64,000 bases of DNA, taken from NCBI GenBank assembly GCA_008802785.1, contig VUYT01000014.1:310001-374000 (forward strand). The letters are read 5' to 3'. Source of the stretch: Symmetrospora coprosmae. Taxonomy: Eukaryota; Basidiomycota; Cystobasidiomycetes; Symmetrosporaceae. Made by a program: the position numbers and the translations under genes. Under the pieces are notes generated by a model. The model saw nothing but the letters and a program-made list of their open reading frames with translations, was not told the DNA's origin and did no database searches. Positions 1 to 10,144 of the stretch are shown piece after piece (position 1 is the first letter of the stretch; the number at the start of each line of letters is the position of its first letter).

Positions 1-1441
1 GAAGGTTGAATGGCCTGCTCTCCATCCCGGCGCCGGACAGGCGTATGTGGTTTAGGAATGTCCCGCTGGACGACTTTAGGTCGCGGATGAACCAGCCTGC
101 CGGGCCCGTCCCCGTCGTCGCGGGGGCCGCGGCGAGCGGGCTGGGGTCGTACCATATCTCTGCGTGGGTGCGCGAGACGACCTTGGACTTGAAGGCGACG
201 CGGTTCTGGTCGATGCTCGACGTGGGCACGTTGGGGTTGCGCTCGGTGAACCGCCCGATGCGCAGCGGGATGGTCGGGGCCACGTCGCGCGAGACGGGGT
301 CAAAGGTGAGCGAGCGGCTCGACTCGAGGTGCGGGACGAGGCGGATGTGATGCTGCTGCTGCTGCGTAGAAGAAGAAGACGCGGCGGTGGGCGCAGTAGC
401 GGCGGAAGACGTGCCGGCAGTTGGCGTTGCGGCAGCCGCGGCACCGGCGGCAGAGGGCTCGCCAGCAGGGGCAGGTCGGACAGCCGTGGCCGTTGATGCA
501 GCCAGAGGATCGCTTCGCTCCTGAAGAGGCGAAGAGGCTGTGGCTGGGCGAGCGAGTGCGGCGCTCTGGGGGAAGAATGGGGAGCTGCTGTTCCCACCAG
601 CAGACCCTGCGTGTGGGTGGCCAGCGGGGACGGTAGGCTGGGACGAGCTCCTGCTGCGGAGCATGGGTGGAGGCGCTTCTCCTGTCGGAGTGCGCTGTCC
701 ACCAGCACCAGCACCACCCAAGAACCCGCCCGTGTTCTTTCTGCCAAACCCTCTGCGGCTAAAGTAGCCCCTGCCCCCAGCCTGCTGCTGTTGCTGTTGC
801 TGCTGCTGCTGCTGCTGCACGTACTGCTGGGACTGCGATCCGCCTGCGTCGGCTCCACCCTCAAAGTAGGGCGATGTCGCACCGGGCACAATGTCGTTCA
901 AGCTGCCGGATGTTGTGAGCTGGGGGAAGGAAGCCGAGGCGGGTGGGGATGGGAGTGGCGCATTGCCCGCATTGCCTGGGCCGACACCGATGAGACCCGA
1001 CGAGGGCGAGGCGAGGTCCCCCCTGTTGGTGGAGTGCCCTCTGTTGCGCCTGAAGCCCTGCACGAGCCCTCCAAAGCGCGACGAGGTCGAGTTGGTCGAG
1101 CCAGTGAAGGAGCCCGGCTGGAATGCTGCCCCGGCCGCACCGGGCGAGGCGGGATGCCCTAGAGGAGGACTCGCAAACCCGCCAGCGCCAGGGGTGCCAC
1201 TGCCGTTGCCTGTCGCACTGCTGCTGCCAATGTTGGGCGAGTTGGGCGGCAAGGGGATCCTGAAGGATGTCCCCCTGCTGAGGCGCGACCCTGAGGTCGA
1301 TCCGGACTGCGCTGCTGCTGCTGCTGCTGCACCCGCCGGGTACATGGAGATGGGAGCGGCGGAGGCTGCACCCTGACCAGCGTCACCCTGCAATGGCGCA
1401 CTCGTGTTACTGCTGCTGCTGCTGCTGCCACTCGCTGCCAT
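1..1441 (-). CDS. FHA-domain protein, Dma1/CHFR-like ubiquitin ligase, 3' end cut by window
   Basis: One open frame runs from ATG at 1441 to the window edge without an intron, giving about 480 residues with no stop. The first 370 residues are low complexity, rich in Ser, Gly, Pro and Ala, with an Ala run near residue 35 and a poly-Gln run near residue 210. The last 100 visible residues form an FHA domain: LRIGRF, then VVSRTHAEIW, then SSSGTFLNHIRLS, the phosphothreonine-binding signature. Length, Ser-rich N-terminus and FHA wording fit the Dma1 family, which controls mitotic exit and septins, but the RING finger that would prove it lies outside the window. Other FHA proteins remain possible. 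The gene is divergent from the glycosylase at 1852. Confidence 0.75.
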   Translation of the reverse strand, partial: MAASGSSSSSSNTSAPLQGDAGQGAASAAPISMYPAGAAAAAAAQSGSTSGSRLSRGTSFRIPLPPNSPNIGSSSATGNGSGTPGAGGFASPPLGHPASPGAAGAAFQPGSFTGSTNSTSSRFGGLVQGFRRNRGHSTNRGDLASPSSGLIGVGPGNAGNAPLPSPPASASFPQLTTSGSLNDIVPGATSPYFEGGADAGGSQSQQYVQQQQQQQQQQQQAGGRGYFSRRGFGRKNTGGFLGGAGAGGQRTPTGEAPPPMLRSRSSSQPTVPAGHPHAGSAGGNSSSPFFPQSAALARPATASSPLQERSDPLAASTATAVRPAPAGEPSAAGAAAAATPTAGTSSAATAPTAASSSSTQQQQHHIRLVPHLESSRSLTFDPVSRDVAPTIPLRIGRFTERNPNVPTSSIDQNRVAFKSKVVSRTHAEIWYDPSPLAAAPATTGTGPAGWFIRDLKSSSGTFLNHIRLSGAGMESRPFNL

Positions 1442-1851
1442 CTTGATTGTAGCGAGATGAGAGGAGAGAGCGAGGGCAGCGAATGGCCGACGCCGACACG
1501 GGGATGCGGGTGGGGGCGCATGCCGTCTTTATGGGGACAGACACGCGCACAAGCAGGACGGCATACCAGCACACGAGCATAGCAATCAGCAGTCAGCAGA
1601 GATGCATACATGACACGCTGCTGCACGATGCATCGATGCATGCAGCATGTCATGGCGTCCGCATCAACGCGCCAGAAGCGTGTGGAGCGCGAGTACAGCC
1701 ACAGCCCGTCCCGAGTGAGTGGCAACGTCGACCGCGACTGCCCCTCGAGCTCCTTTGTGGTCACATCAGCTACAGAACAGCTTCACTCTCTGCAGTCTGC
1801 AACGCAACGCTGCTGCAATCCTCGACAAGGTCACTGCAGCGCGCCGCCGCC
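1442..1851. promoter_or_regulatory. Bidirectional intergenic region, FHA gene / glycosylase gene
   Basis: The 410 bases between two divergent start codons must hold both promoters. The glycosylase frame stays open upstream to an ATG at 1483, but ATG 1852 has the better context (GCCGCCGCCATGG). A perfect 12-base palindrome, TGCATCGATGCA, lies at 1629-1640 among repeated GCATGC-like words. No clear TATA box. Confidence 0.5.
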
Positions 1852-3304
1852 ATGGCTCCACCGACGCGCGCTCGGAGGTCCACGGCTGCGGTTGCGGCTC
1901 ATGGACAGACCGAGTCAGCTTCAGCAGCCGCCGCACCCACGCTCAAGACCAGCAGGAAACGCAATGCGGCCGTCGATGGAGCTGCTCCTGTCGCTGCCCC
2001 ACCCTCACCGCCAAAGAAGCGGGCGCGTACAGTGGTCGTCCCCGCTACGCCAATGCCCGCACCGGCGATACAGTCCGCTTCCATACCAACGACGGAAGAC
2101 ACACCCACAGAAGCGCTCGTCCGGCCACAGCTCAGCTTCAGCTACCAGGCCGCCAAGGACCACCTCGTCAGCGTCGACCCGCGGTTCGCCAACGTTTTCG
2201 CCGTACTCAAATGCAAGCCGTACGAGGAGGAGCTCGAGGTCAACCCGTTCCGAGCTCTGTGCACTTCCATTCTAGGGCAGCAGGTGCTGCAGGCCGCCTC
2301 ATCTGTCTCCAAGCAAGCCTCGTCAACGCGCTGACTGCGCTCCCCTCTCCTTTCCCCCTCCCCAGATCTCCTGGCTCGCAGCCCGCTCCATCACGCACAA
2401 GTTCATCCGCCTCGTCGCCTTCCCAGACCTGCCGGAGAAGGCCCACCCCACCGAAAAGACGTCCGTCTTTCCCTCGCCGCGCCAGGTGCTCGAGTGCCCC
2501 ATGGCGACTCTGCGCTCCGCAGGCCTGTCGCAGCGCAAAGCCGAGTACGTGCAGGACCTCGCGGGAAGATTCGTCGACGGCCGCCTGTCGCCCCAGAAGC
2601 TCATCGACATGTCGGACGACGACGTCATGAAGGCCCTCGTCGAGGTCCGCGGGATAGGCCGGTGGACGGTCGAGATGTTCATGATGTTCACCCTGCGCAG
2701 ACCGGACGTCCTCCCCGTCGGCGACCTCGGCGTGCAGAAGGGCCTCGTAAAGTGGCTCACGGAGGTCAACCCGGGCATACAGGGGAAGAAACTGCCAGAT
2801 GCGAATGAGAAGGGTGCAGAATTCAGCGCGAAGGGGGACACGACGCCTGAGACGCCGGGCCTTGGGCGCCAGGTGACACCTCCGCCGGCGGCTGTCAATG
2901 GGTCGAGCTCAGGCAGCACAATCCCCGAAACGCCTCTGCCACTCTCGACGCCCGGTCCACCCTCGACCCCGCTAGGCAACCCGCACGCCGTAGACCTGCC
3001 GCTAATGACGCCTCGCACAGAAGCCGTTGCGCAGCTCCCGCCCTTCCCGCCGTCCGACACTTTGCCCACCCGACAGGCCTTGCAGGCGAGGCTCGAGAAG
3101 AAGGCAAAGGGCAATGTATACCTCACACCGCCAGAGATGGAGCTCCTCAGTGCGTCTTGCCCTTTGCCGCGTGCTGCTCGGAATGCAACAGATCCGAGTA
3201 GCTGCTAACGTATCGCCTCTGTAGCCGAGACCTGGAAGCCGTACAGAAGCATAGGCGTATACTTTCTCTGGGCCATTGCCGACGGAGACTCGGCGTCCAT
3301 CTGA
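1852..3304 (+). CDS. MAG1: DNA-3-methyladenine glycosylase, HhH-GPD superfamily
   Basis: Exons 1852-2283, 2366-3149 and 3225-3304 give 431 residues. The enzyme removes alkylated purines such as 3-methyladenine from DNA, starting base excision repair in the nucleus. The first 90 residues are basic and Ala/Pro-rich with a PPKKRAR-type nuclear signal. The AlkA-like fold follows: ILGQQISW at residues 140-147 (joined across intron 1), the helix-hairpin-helix VRGIGRWTVEMF near 236, and the catalytic Asp in PVGDLGVQKG near 261. A 100-residue Pro/Thr-rich insert separates this from the final conserved stretch ETWKPYRSIGVYFLWAI. Intron 2 has a GCTAAC branch point. The tail of this gene (roughly from nucleotide 3088) is repeated in decayed form near 7450. 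Confidence 0.9.
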
Positions 3305-3905
3305 AACGCGACTGCTCCTTGATCAAAAGTTAAACCATGTAGCCATACTGTTTGCTTGCCATTCGTCCGCTACAAACCACTGGATCACAACTCTGCATAG
3401 ACTGACGTTCACACGGGTACACTTCTACTCGATCGTCTAATTCTTCATGCAGCTACAGCCTTCTAGGGCGCCTTCGCATCACTCGCACACGTCTACCGCA
3501 CAGCCAAGGTGCGGCTTGAGCCAAACGTGTTGGTCAGCCGCAACTCCCTTCCCTCCTTCGCCTCCTTCGCAACCGCCGAGAAGCGGCGCAAGCCACAGGT
3601 AGCACCGTCTGTGTTGCCGCAGTCCCGTAGAACAGCCAAACCGCGACCAAGGCAAGTCGTATTCTGGAACGTCACGATCGGTCAGCGCCGGCAATGCATC
3701 CGCAGCAGAGGCCTCCAGACTCACCCTGCGCCGACGGCGATGGCAACCTGCGATCCGAGCGCAACGAGCAGGAAGCGCGACACGACGGCGCCGAGGGAGC
3801 AGAGGAGGACGGCGCCTACCCGGTCGTCGCGCGGCCGAGACCGCTTCCAAGGGCAGGGAAGGATGGCCAGCTGGACCCATGGGCTCTTGAGCACGATAGT
3901 GCCGA
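3088..3905 (+). repeat. Left copy of a long direct duplication
   Basis: Collinear with 7453-8310 in the same orientation. It covers the end of the glycosylase gene (intact here), the intergenic spacer with shared words such as GCAGCTACAGC and AGGGCGCC, and the DUF1275 3' fragment (decayed here). The two copies enclose about 3.5 kb carrying two orphan genes. Confidence 0.7.
3418..3905 (-). pseudogene. Decayed 3' fragment of the neighbouring DUF1275 gene
   Basis: This stretch matches the last two exons, the intron between them and the 3' flank of the intact DUF1275 gene at 7873-9446. By eye the exons are close to 90% identical and the flank less so. The copy keeps the frame through WVQLAILPCPW and the intron (donor GTGAGT), then loses six bases after LVAVWLFY and later carries a two-base frameshift before the conserved RRFSAVAKEA segment. 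There is no start, no exon 1-4 and no room for them, since orphan gene sequence begins at 4100. It is a truncated copy, not a gene. Confidence 0.8.
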
Positions 3906-4099
3906 AGCACTCTGCCTAATGGCGATGTCGAAGCAATGCGAGCGCCAGAAAAACGAGAGAAATGTGTTCCGACCGCCCGTATGCACGACATCCAGCCGCG
4001 TCACAAGTGACGAGTCACAAATGACGAGCCATCGCTCCATCGGCCCCCGTATCTGCCTGATCGACTGACATGTCTGTGTCATCTGTGGGACCGAGTGTC

Positions 4100-5379
4100 T
4101 TAGCGGGGCATGAAGATCCCGGAGCTGGGGGCCGGCCTACAGGAATGGGACGGTATCTCGATATCCGACAGCGAGCTTCCGCCTCCAGACTCGTACGGTG
4201 ATTCGAAACCCTCCACCCGAATATCGACAGGAGAGACCGATGTCGACGAATGCGTAGCTGCTGGCAGCGCAGCCTGCTCAAAGCGAGCCAAGATCGTCTC
4301 AAGAAAAGTAGACTTATCTATGGCCTTTGCATTTGCCGTGAGCGGCGCGGGTATCGAAGAGGAGTCTTCCTGTGCGGTTTCGGGACAGACGGGATGGTAT
4401 TCGTCCGCTGCCGGCTCGCCGGAGGCATGGGCGTTCTCGTCTGGATAGTACGTTCGGCTAGAGCCCAGCCTGACACGGTCCAGATCGTTCCTCATCTTTA
4501 TGCCGAAATCCTCCGGAGCTTGCTGCGTGGTGGTGATCGCGTAGGGTCCCTCTTGCCAACCCCGTGCGAAGATCTCTACGTCCACCCCTCCCGGGTAGAT
4601 ACTGATATCCTCGCCTAGAGATTGCCGTAGTTTCTCCACACAGAAAAAAGACGCCAATCTGGTGTAGTCGACTCTTGATTGGGCGAGTAGGACGTCCGGG
4701 TCGAGTAGGTAGCTACTACTTGTTCCCTCGTCGACTTCGGAGGCTTCCTTAATGAGTTGGTCCCTCTCCTGCAGAGCTCGACGGAGCGCTGATGCGAAGA
4801 AGCGCACTTGTTGGAGTCGACGCTCGAACGAAGTGTCCCAGATAGAGTCCACCCCCGCATTGCTTGTACTGCTGCCTGGGTGTTGAATTTCGTTCGTAAG
4901 GTCTTCCAGTACTTCCTGGCAACATGTGCATCGCAGTCAGCACTTTGCGGAACGATGTTGGCACCGATAGCAGTCCCTACATCGACGCCTCCTGGTGCCT
5001 CCAGGTCCAAATCTTCAAGCGGTCCCCGGCTCATCACTTCTGCGGCGTATCTCGCCTTACCAGAGAGTTGCTCGGCTCTCGCTTGATAGACGAGGGCTAC
5101 CTTCTCGCTGTGTTGCTTGAACAGGTGTTGCCAGAGGCTATCGTTTTCCCCCATCTTCCCCGCCCAAGTGCGCAAGATAGCGGTTCCAGGGCGCATGCAG
5201 GCTTCTTTGGGTTCCCTGCAGCTGAAGCGGCCACCCTCCAGTTTACCGCCGTAGTGCTCGCGCAGGATGAAGTGCCTGTAAAGCCAGTGGTGTTCAGACT
5301 TTGACAGATAGTACGCGGTGGGAGTCCCGTCACTGTTGCCGTTCGGATCGGTCTTCGAGGCCATATTCATAGCGGCCAT
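4100..5379 (-). CDS. Orphan protein, 404 residues, function unknown
   Basis: Exons 5379-4981 and 4915-4100 are joined in phase 0 across a 65 nt intron with a clear CTGAC branch point, giving 404 residues. I recognise no domain. The N-terminal 130 residues contain a basic/aromatic segment (YYLSKSEHHWLYRHF) and scattered Cys. The middle is predicted helical and charged (FERRLQQVRFFASALRRAL). The C-terminal 120 residues are acidic, Ser/Pro-rich and probably disordered. No signal peptide or membrane segment is evident. GC content looks lower than in flanking genes. It is divergent from a second orphan at 6080, and both lie between the two copies of a host duplication, which suggests late arrival. 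Confidence 0.55.
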
Positions 5380-6079
5380 GCTGCTCGGCCGTAGATAAGG
5401 AGATGTGTGATGTGTAAATATCTAGATTCACGTCGTAGTCAGATGGTCAGTTCGGTTAGCGGAAGATCGGGTCGGATAGGACCCCTATCGACTTTCCCGC
5501 TGTTGATTGGTCAAGGATTTGGTCACTGGCTGCCGGGCACCCCTTGTCAGGGCGCCGTCGCCACCGACACCCCTTTCCTCTGCTTCCTGTGGTCATTCTG
5601 AATGCAACACCATTTACGCTCCAACAGTCCAGCACTACCGGCCCTCGTACGACATAGCTCTGAGCTTGTCATTAGTTGCTATACAAACCTTTGCTCTGCA
5701 AGCAGGCGATAAGAGGTGGCCCTACGCATGCAGGCTGTGTCCAACCGGCCGTTCGATAGCATCGCGTCAGCGCCAAGCTCGGACTGCCTGATGTCGGCCG
5801 AGATATCCAGACTTTTTGAAGAGGTAAAAGGATCATACCAACCCGTCCGTTCTTTACGAGTCGGCCTTGCAGGACTGGTAACTGGGCGCGCGACCCGATC
5901 ACCGCGACCGCGACCCGATCACCGCGACCGCGACCGCGACCGCGATCCGCCGACCGCCGTCCGGCGGTGTCGTTTATGGAGGCTAACGTGATGCGCCTTG
6001 ATACGGATCTTTCTCTCTCGCCTTCCTCTCTTTCCTCCGCTCATCTCCTTACATCCATATCTCCTCATACAATATCAAC
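5380..6079. promoter_or_regulatory. Shared promoter region of the two orphan genes
   Basis: 700 bases between two divergent starts. At 5889-5960 it holds a degenerate tandem repeat built from GCGACCCGATCACC and GACCGC units. A pyrimidine-rich tract (TCTCTCTCGCCTTCC) precedes the start at 6080. No other gene is seen. Confidence 0.4.
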
Positions 6080-7417
6080 ATGCCCGTCCAAAGCACTCTT
6101 GCGCCTCGCAGCAACGCAGGCTCCGTGTACGTACGGCCTCAACCCCGTATCCGTGCTCATGCTCACATCTTCTGTAGACACAAGCTGCGCTTGGGAGGCT
6201 TCGATCACACGGTCATCGTCTCGCGCGAAGATGCCGTCCACTTGTGAGTCTTGCCCACTACTCGTCGTTTCCCAGTCCATGCTTACACATCCCCGTGTAG
6301 CGATTACTTTTGGAGCGTCGCTTATCAGATTGCTCAGACCCGCGGTATCATCATCCTGATGGTCCCGAACGGAAGTGTCGCGGACTTCATCAAGGTCTGC
6401 ATCGAAAGCGCCGAAGCCAACACTCTTTGGGCCTTCGCCCGAGAGAGGATCCTCGGTATCTACTGGGACATTCATCAAATGGCTGCGGCTGTCAAGCTCT
6501 ACCGACAAGACCCTCTCAACAACGAGCTCATTGTCGTCCGCTTCATCTCCTATATGCAAGCCTGCGTGACATGGGACCAATTCCATCTAGTACGTGGGGA
6601 GCCGCAGAAAGCCATCTCCAACCAAACTGACATCCTCCTCCAGGACAAGACCGCGTCGCCGATCGCCTTTGTCGGAAACGGACGCGCTCAGTTCGACAAC
6701 GGGACCATGGGTGAGCTCGGTCAAACTCGTTCTGCAGACTGAGGCTGACGTCGATTCGCAGACTACGAGTCTGGGCTCCACAAGCGATCTACCGTCGGCG
6801 GCTTACTGCTCCACACTTGGACCTTTGACAACCCAAGCTACCGCGGCATCGGGTGCTACGGCCTTGGTTGGCACCAAACCACCGCGCAGACCGTAGCGGA
6901 TTGCGCATGGGATGTTGCCAAATATCTGGCCTATGCTCTCGCCATGCCCATTCTCTCGGCAACTGAGGGCGTGAATCGCGCCATCTGGGGCGACAATGTG
7001 AGGACTTCGCTTCAGTCTGCGATCACAGTGATACGAGCTGAGAAATGATCGTCACAGGCAGCGACCCACTACATTGAAGATCTCAAGGCCAGGGTTATTG
7101 CCTTCACCGATGTTCAGCACATCCTCAAGCTTGACTACCCAGTCGCCAGGCATGGCGCCGCTTCGATCTGCCCGTCCTACCACACTTTCAACCAGACTCC
7201 GGGTGATAGGCCCACCCCTACGTACACCCATTCCAACAGCTCCTCATACGGTGTTCCCGTCACACCGGAGCATATCGCTCGCGGCCCGTCTGGCGGCGAT
7301 TGCTGCCGCCCTGTCCCTGATGATCCTGTCCCTACCAGGCAGGCCGGTAAGGTTCGCAAGTTCTTCCGATCTTTGGTCACCCGCAAAGAGGGTTCGTCAT
7401 CCTCTCCGGAACGCTAG
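6080..7417 (+). CDS. Orphan protein, 354 residues, function unknown
   Basis: Six exons: 6080-6126, 6178-6243, 6301-6589, 6644-6710, 6762-6997 and 7058-7417. All introns are 51-60 nt with good GT-AG ends, and the reading frame is kept throughout, which supports a real gene. The first intron (51 nt) is a multiple of three without a stop, so retention would only add 17 residues. I recognise no family. Residues 15-150 look globular (LRLGGFDHTVIVSRED, DYFWSVAYQIAQTRG, ILMVPNGSVADFIK). A Gly/Trp-rich segment follows (HTWTFDNPSYRGIGCYGLGW). The tail is Pro/Ser-rich, then basic (KVRKFFRSLVTRK). No secretion signal or membrane segment. The stop lies only about 35 bases before the right copy of the host duplication. 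Confidence 0.6.
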
Positions 7418-7452
7418 ACGCGCCTGCGTCCCCGGGTCTGCCCATCAAACAT

Positions 7453-7705
7453 GCCGGCGAGGATCAAGGGGAAGCAAGAACGTCCACCTAACATCGTCAG
7501 AGATGGAACTGCTTGGTGGGCCGCTTCCGCTCACATTCATGAGCATGATGACGAAGGGACGCGCTAAGCAACTCCTTCCCCAGTCATAACCGAGACCTGG
7601 CTGCACAGGAGCGCCGACTTCTACTTCCCTCATCTTCATCCCTCGGCTTCGGATACTCGTCTTCCCTGTGATGCGCCTGCTCATCGACCTGGCTCAAACT
7701 GTGTA
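7453..7705 (+). pseudogene. Decayed copy of the glycosylase gene 3' end
   Basis: The frame here reads NVHLTSSEMELL and, after an intron-like gap, ITETW, matching NVYLTPPEMELL and TETW at the end of the intact glycosylase at 1852-3304. The rest of the final exon has diverged and the catalytic domain is absent. It lies immediately before the DUF1275 3' end, the same order as in the left copy. Confidence 0.65.
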
Positions 7706-8310
7706 ACTGTACTACTCTGCTGCCCGTGCATCCGTTCCAATTCAACGAATCCCATCACAATCCATACAAATATTCCCACGGCTACATGCTCGAGTTACTT
7801 CTACTTGTCCATCTACTTCTTCGAGCAGCTACAGCTTTCAAGGGCGCCCTCACAAGGCGAGCAAGCGCGATCCTACCTCGCAGGCAAGGTGCGACTTGAG
7901 CCAAACGTGTTGGTCAGCCGCAACTCCCTTCCCTCCTTCGCCTCCCTCGCCTCCTTCGCAACCGCCGAGAAGCGGCGAGCCACAGGTAGCACAGTCTGTT
8001 CTGCCGCGGTACTGCGGTAGTAGAACAGCCAAACGGCGACCAAGGCAAGCCGTATCCTGGAATGCCGAGGCAATATAATCTGTCAGCGCCGGCAATGCAT
8101 CCGCAGCAGAAGCCTCCGAACCTACCCTGCGCCGACGGCGATGGCACCATGCGATCCAAGCGCAACGAGCAGGAAGCGCGACACGATGGCGCCGAGGCAG
8201 AAGAGCAGGACCGCGCCTACCCGGTCGTCGCGCGGCCGAGACCACCTCCACGGGCAGGGAAGGATGGCCAGCTGGACCCATGTGCTCGTGAGCACGACAG
8301 TGGCTGTGAA
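7453..8310 (+). repeat. Right copy of the long direct duplication
   Basis: Direct partner of 3088-3905. Here the glycosylase tail is decayed and the DUF1275 exons are intact, the mirror of the left copy. Confidence 0.7.
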
Positions 8311-9446
8311 CTGCATGGACAAAATCGGTTGGTGCACACGGTCAGCACCAGCCCGCTTGCATCCGACACAGACAGCGCCGGACCTAACGTACCCCTGTCC
8401 CCAAGGACTCGCCGACAACCCCTTGCAGGCCCATCGCGGCACTCAGCATGCCGATTGTTGCGAATCCGGGCCCGTTGTGCCAGGAAGGTGCCGACCTGTC
8501 GAGGGTAAACGCCGCTTCTCCGCAATAGTCTTCGGGATCCAGGCAATTTGCCGTGGGATGGGATCAGCTGCTGCCACCTCTCGCTGCCCCTTATCAGAGC
8601 CGTACGATGGCAGCACACGTGTCACTCACAGACCATTATCGCAGCTCCTATCGTCAGCAGACACTGGAGCATTGAAGACGCTACAATCACGGTGCGCGAG
8701 CGCAGCTCCCAGTCGTGCCGTAGCCGCGGCAGGATCCGTCCGCCGACTTGCGCAGCGAGCGCGAATGCCAGCACGGAGCAGAGGGCCTGGTAGTCCGAAG
8801 AGCGAAAGGCGTTGTGATGCCGCTCCGGGTCGTACATGACGCGCGAGAGCGCGATGGCCACCTGGACCGTGTTACCCGTCTGAAAGCCCGTCCTATTGGC
8901 GAGATACCGGTGACATGGCGCGGAAGAGCCAAACGAATGCCAAGGGATCAGCAAGCGCGCCGCCGTCAAGCATCTCCGTGGTGCAACATCCGAAGCCCTT
9001 GGATGCGGAGAAAGCAGAGTTTTCGCCTCGACAACAGGGAGCCGACTCACCATATAGAGCAAGCGGAAAAGCTAATGCAGCCGAAGACTGGCGGCAATGA
9101 CGTACAGTACGCTGGGTCGTCAGCACGGGCGTGGTGGAGAACGGGAGGAGGAGGAGCGCGACTTACAGCCGGAAAGAAAGCAGCAGACGGCCAGCGGAAA
9201 GCGCGTGCTTTGCGCATCGAGCGCCTCCACCATGTGCCTCTGCACTCTCTCCTTTCGCGTGCGAGGGAGCGCCTTGCACGGAGCGGTCGACACGGGCTCT
9301 TCGCCCTCATTTGTCAGGGTGAGCTGCGACTGCATCGTCGACTCGCGGTGCAGGGCGTTGGCGCTGGCGCTGCCAGTGCCGCGCTTCGGGACGGCGAGAT
9401 GGCTGAAGAGTGGGGTGGTCATGGTCGGCGTGGCAGGAGAGGTCAT
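7873..9446 (-). CDS. DUF1275 (YoaK-like) integral membrane protein
   Basis: Exons 9446-9167, 9087-9051, 8892-8630, 8529-8393, 8310-8126 and 8056-7873 encode 361 residues. The family marks are all rebuilt by splicing: SACSIWTGFQTGNTVQVAIALSR across introns 1-2, then QALCSVLAFALAAQVGG, PSWHNGPGFATIGMLSAAMGLQG, and TATVVLTSTWVQLA. These match fungal DUF1275 proteins with about six membrane segments; the molecular role of the family is unknown. Exon 2 is only 37 nt. The N-terminal 80 residues are hydrophilic and presumably cytosolic. The 3' half is duplicated as a decayed fragment at 3418-3905. Confidence 0.85.
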
Positions 9447-10144
9447 TCAAGAGTAGGACAGGGTGCGTCAGCCAACACAGCACTTTGAAATGGGGCGTAG
9501 CTGGATGTGGGGATGCGGCCGGAGGGATGCAGACTGATGCGCAATCAGGTTGCGGTCAGGAGGAGAGGGAGCGTGGAGAGAGCCGAGCGTAACCGACGAG
9601 TATGGCGCCCGTCAAAGTATGCCGTGCGACGGTCTCGAGCGCTCAGGCAGTCCCGGCGGGGTCCTCCGTCCGACATCACCTCCCCTCTCGGTTCGCGCCC
9701 GGCGCACCCCGCAGGCGCGGAGATCACGATAAGCCTGACGTTGGAGCGCGACATGATAGCAGATAGTGTAATGCAGGGGATTATTCGGTCTCCATGTCGC
9801 TCGGTGAGACTTACAGAGTGCGCTCAGTGACCAGGCACGATCCGCGTCTCAGGCACAGCCTGCCTCGGTGGCGAATTTGAGGTTGAGGTGGACGTCCCGC
9901 AGCTCGAATGAAGAGGGTCGACGAGATCGAGCAGCTGAGCGGAACGGGGCCATACAGAGGGAGCGTAGCTTTACTGAATGTCCAGACATTCAGACATCAT
10001 ACAACGACAAGCGCGTTGCAGGGTGCAGCCGAACTCTTGCTCCATCCAACCCCGTTGGAATTTGGACCGGCGGATCTCGCAAGCCAAGACGTTGAGATAT
10101 ACGTCTCACGCCAAGCTCGTCTGCTTGCCTCGCATCGCACTACC
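9447..10144. other. Intergenic, promoter of the DUF1275 gene and 3' flank of the DUF2461 gene
   Basis: 698 bases between two minus-strand genes. Short open frames on both strands show no family words or splice support. A small inverted pair GTCCAGACATTCAGACATC lies near 9980. Confidence 0.4.

Noticed and set aside
76-891. Long minus-strand open frame rich in Ser/Arg
   Set aside because: It is the shifted frame of the FHA gene: the poly-Gln run reads as poly-Ser here and no domain appears, whereas the adopted frame gives a full FHA signature.
3418-3991. A separate small gene near 3.5-4.0 kb
   Set aside because: It aligns with the last exons of the DUF1275 gene but lacks a start and carries a frameshift, so it is a decayed copy.
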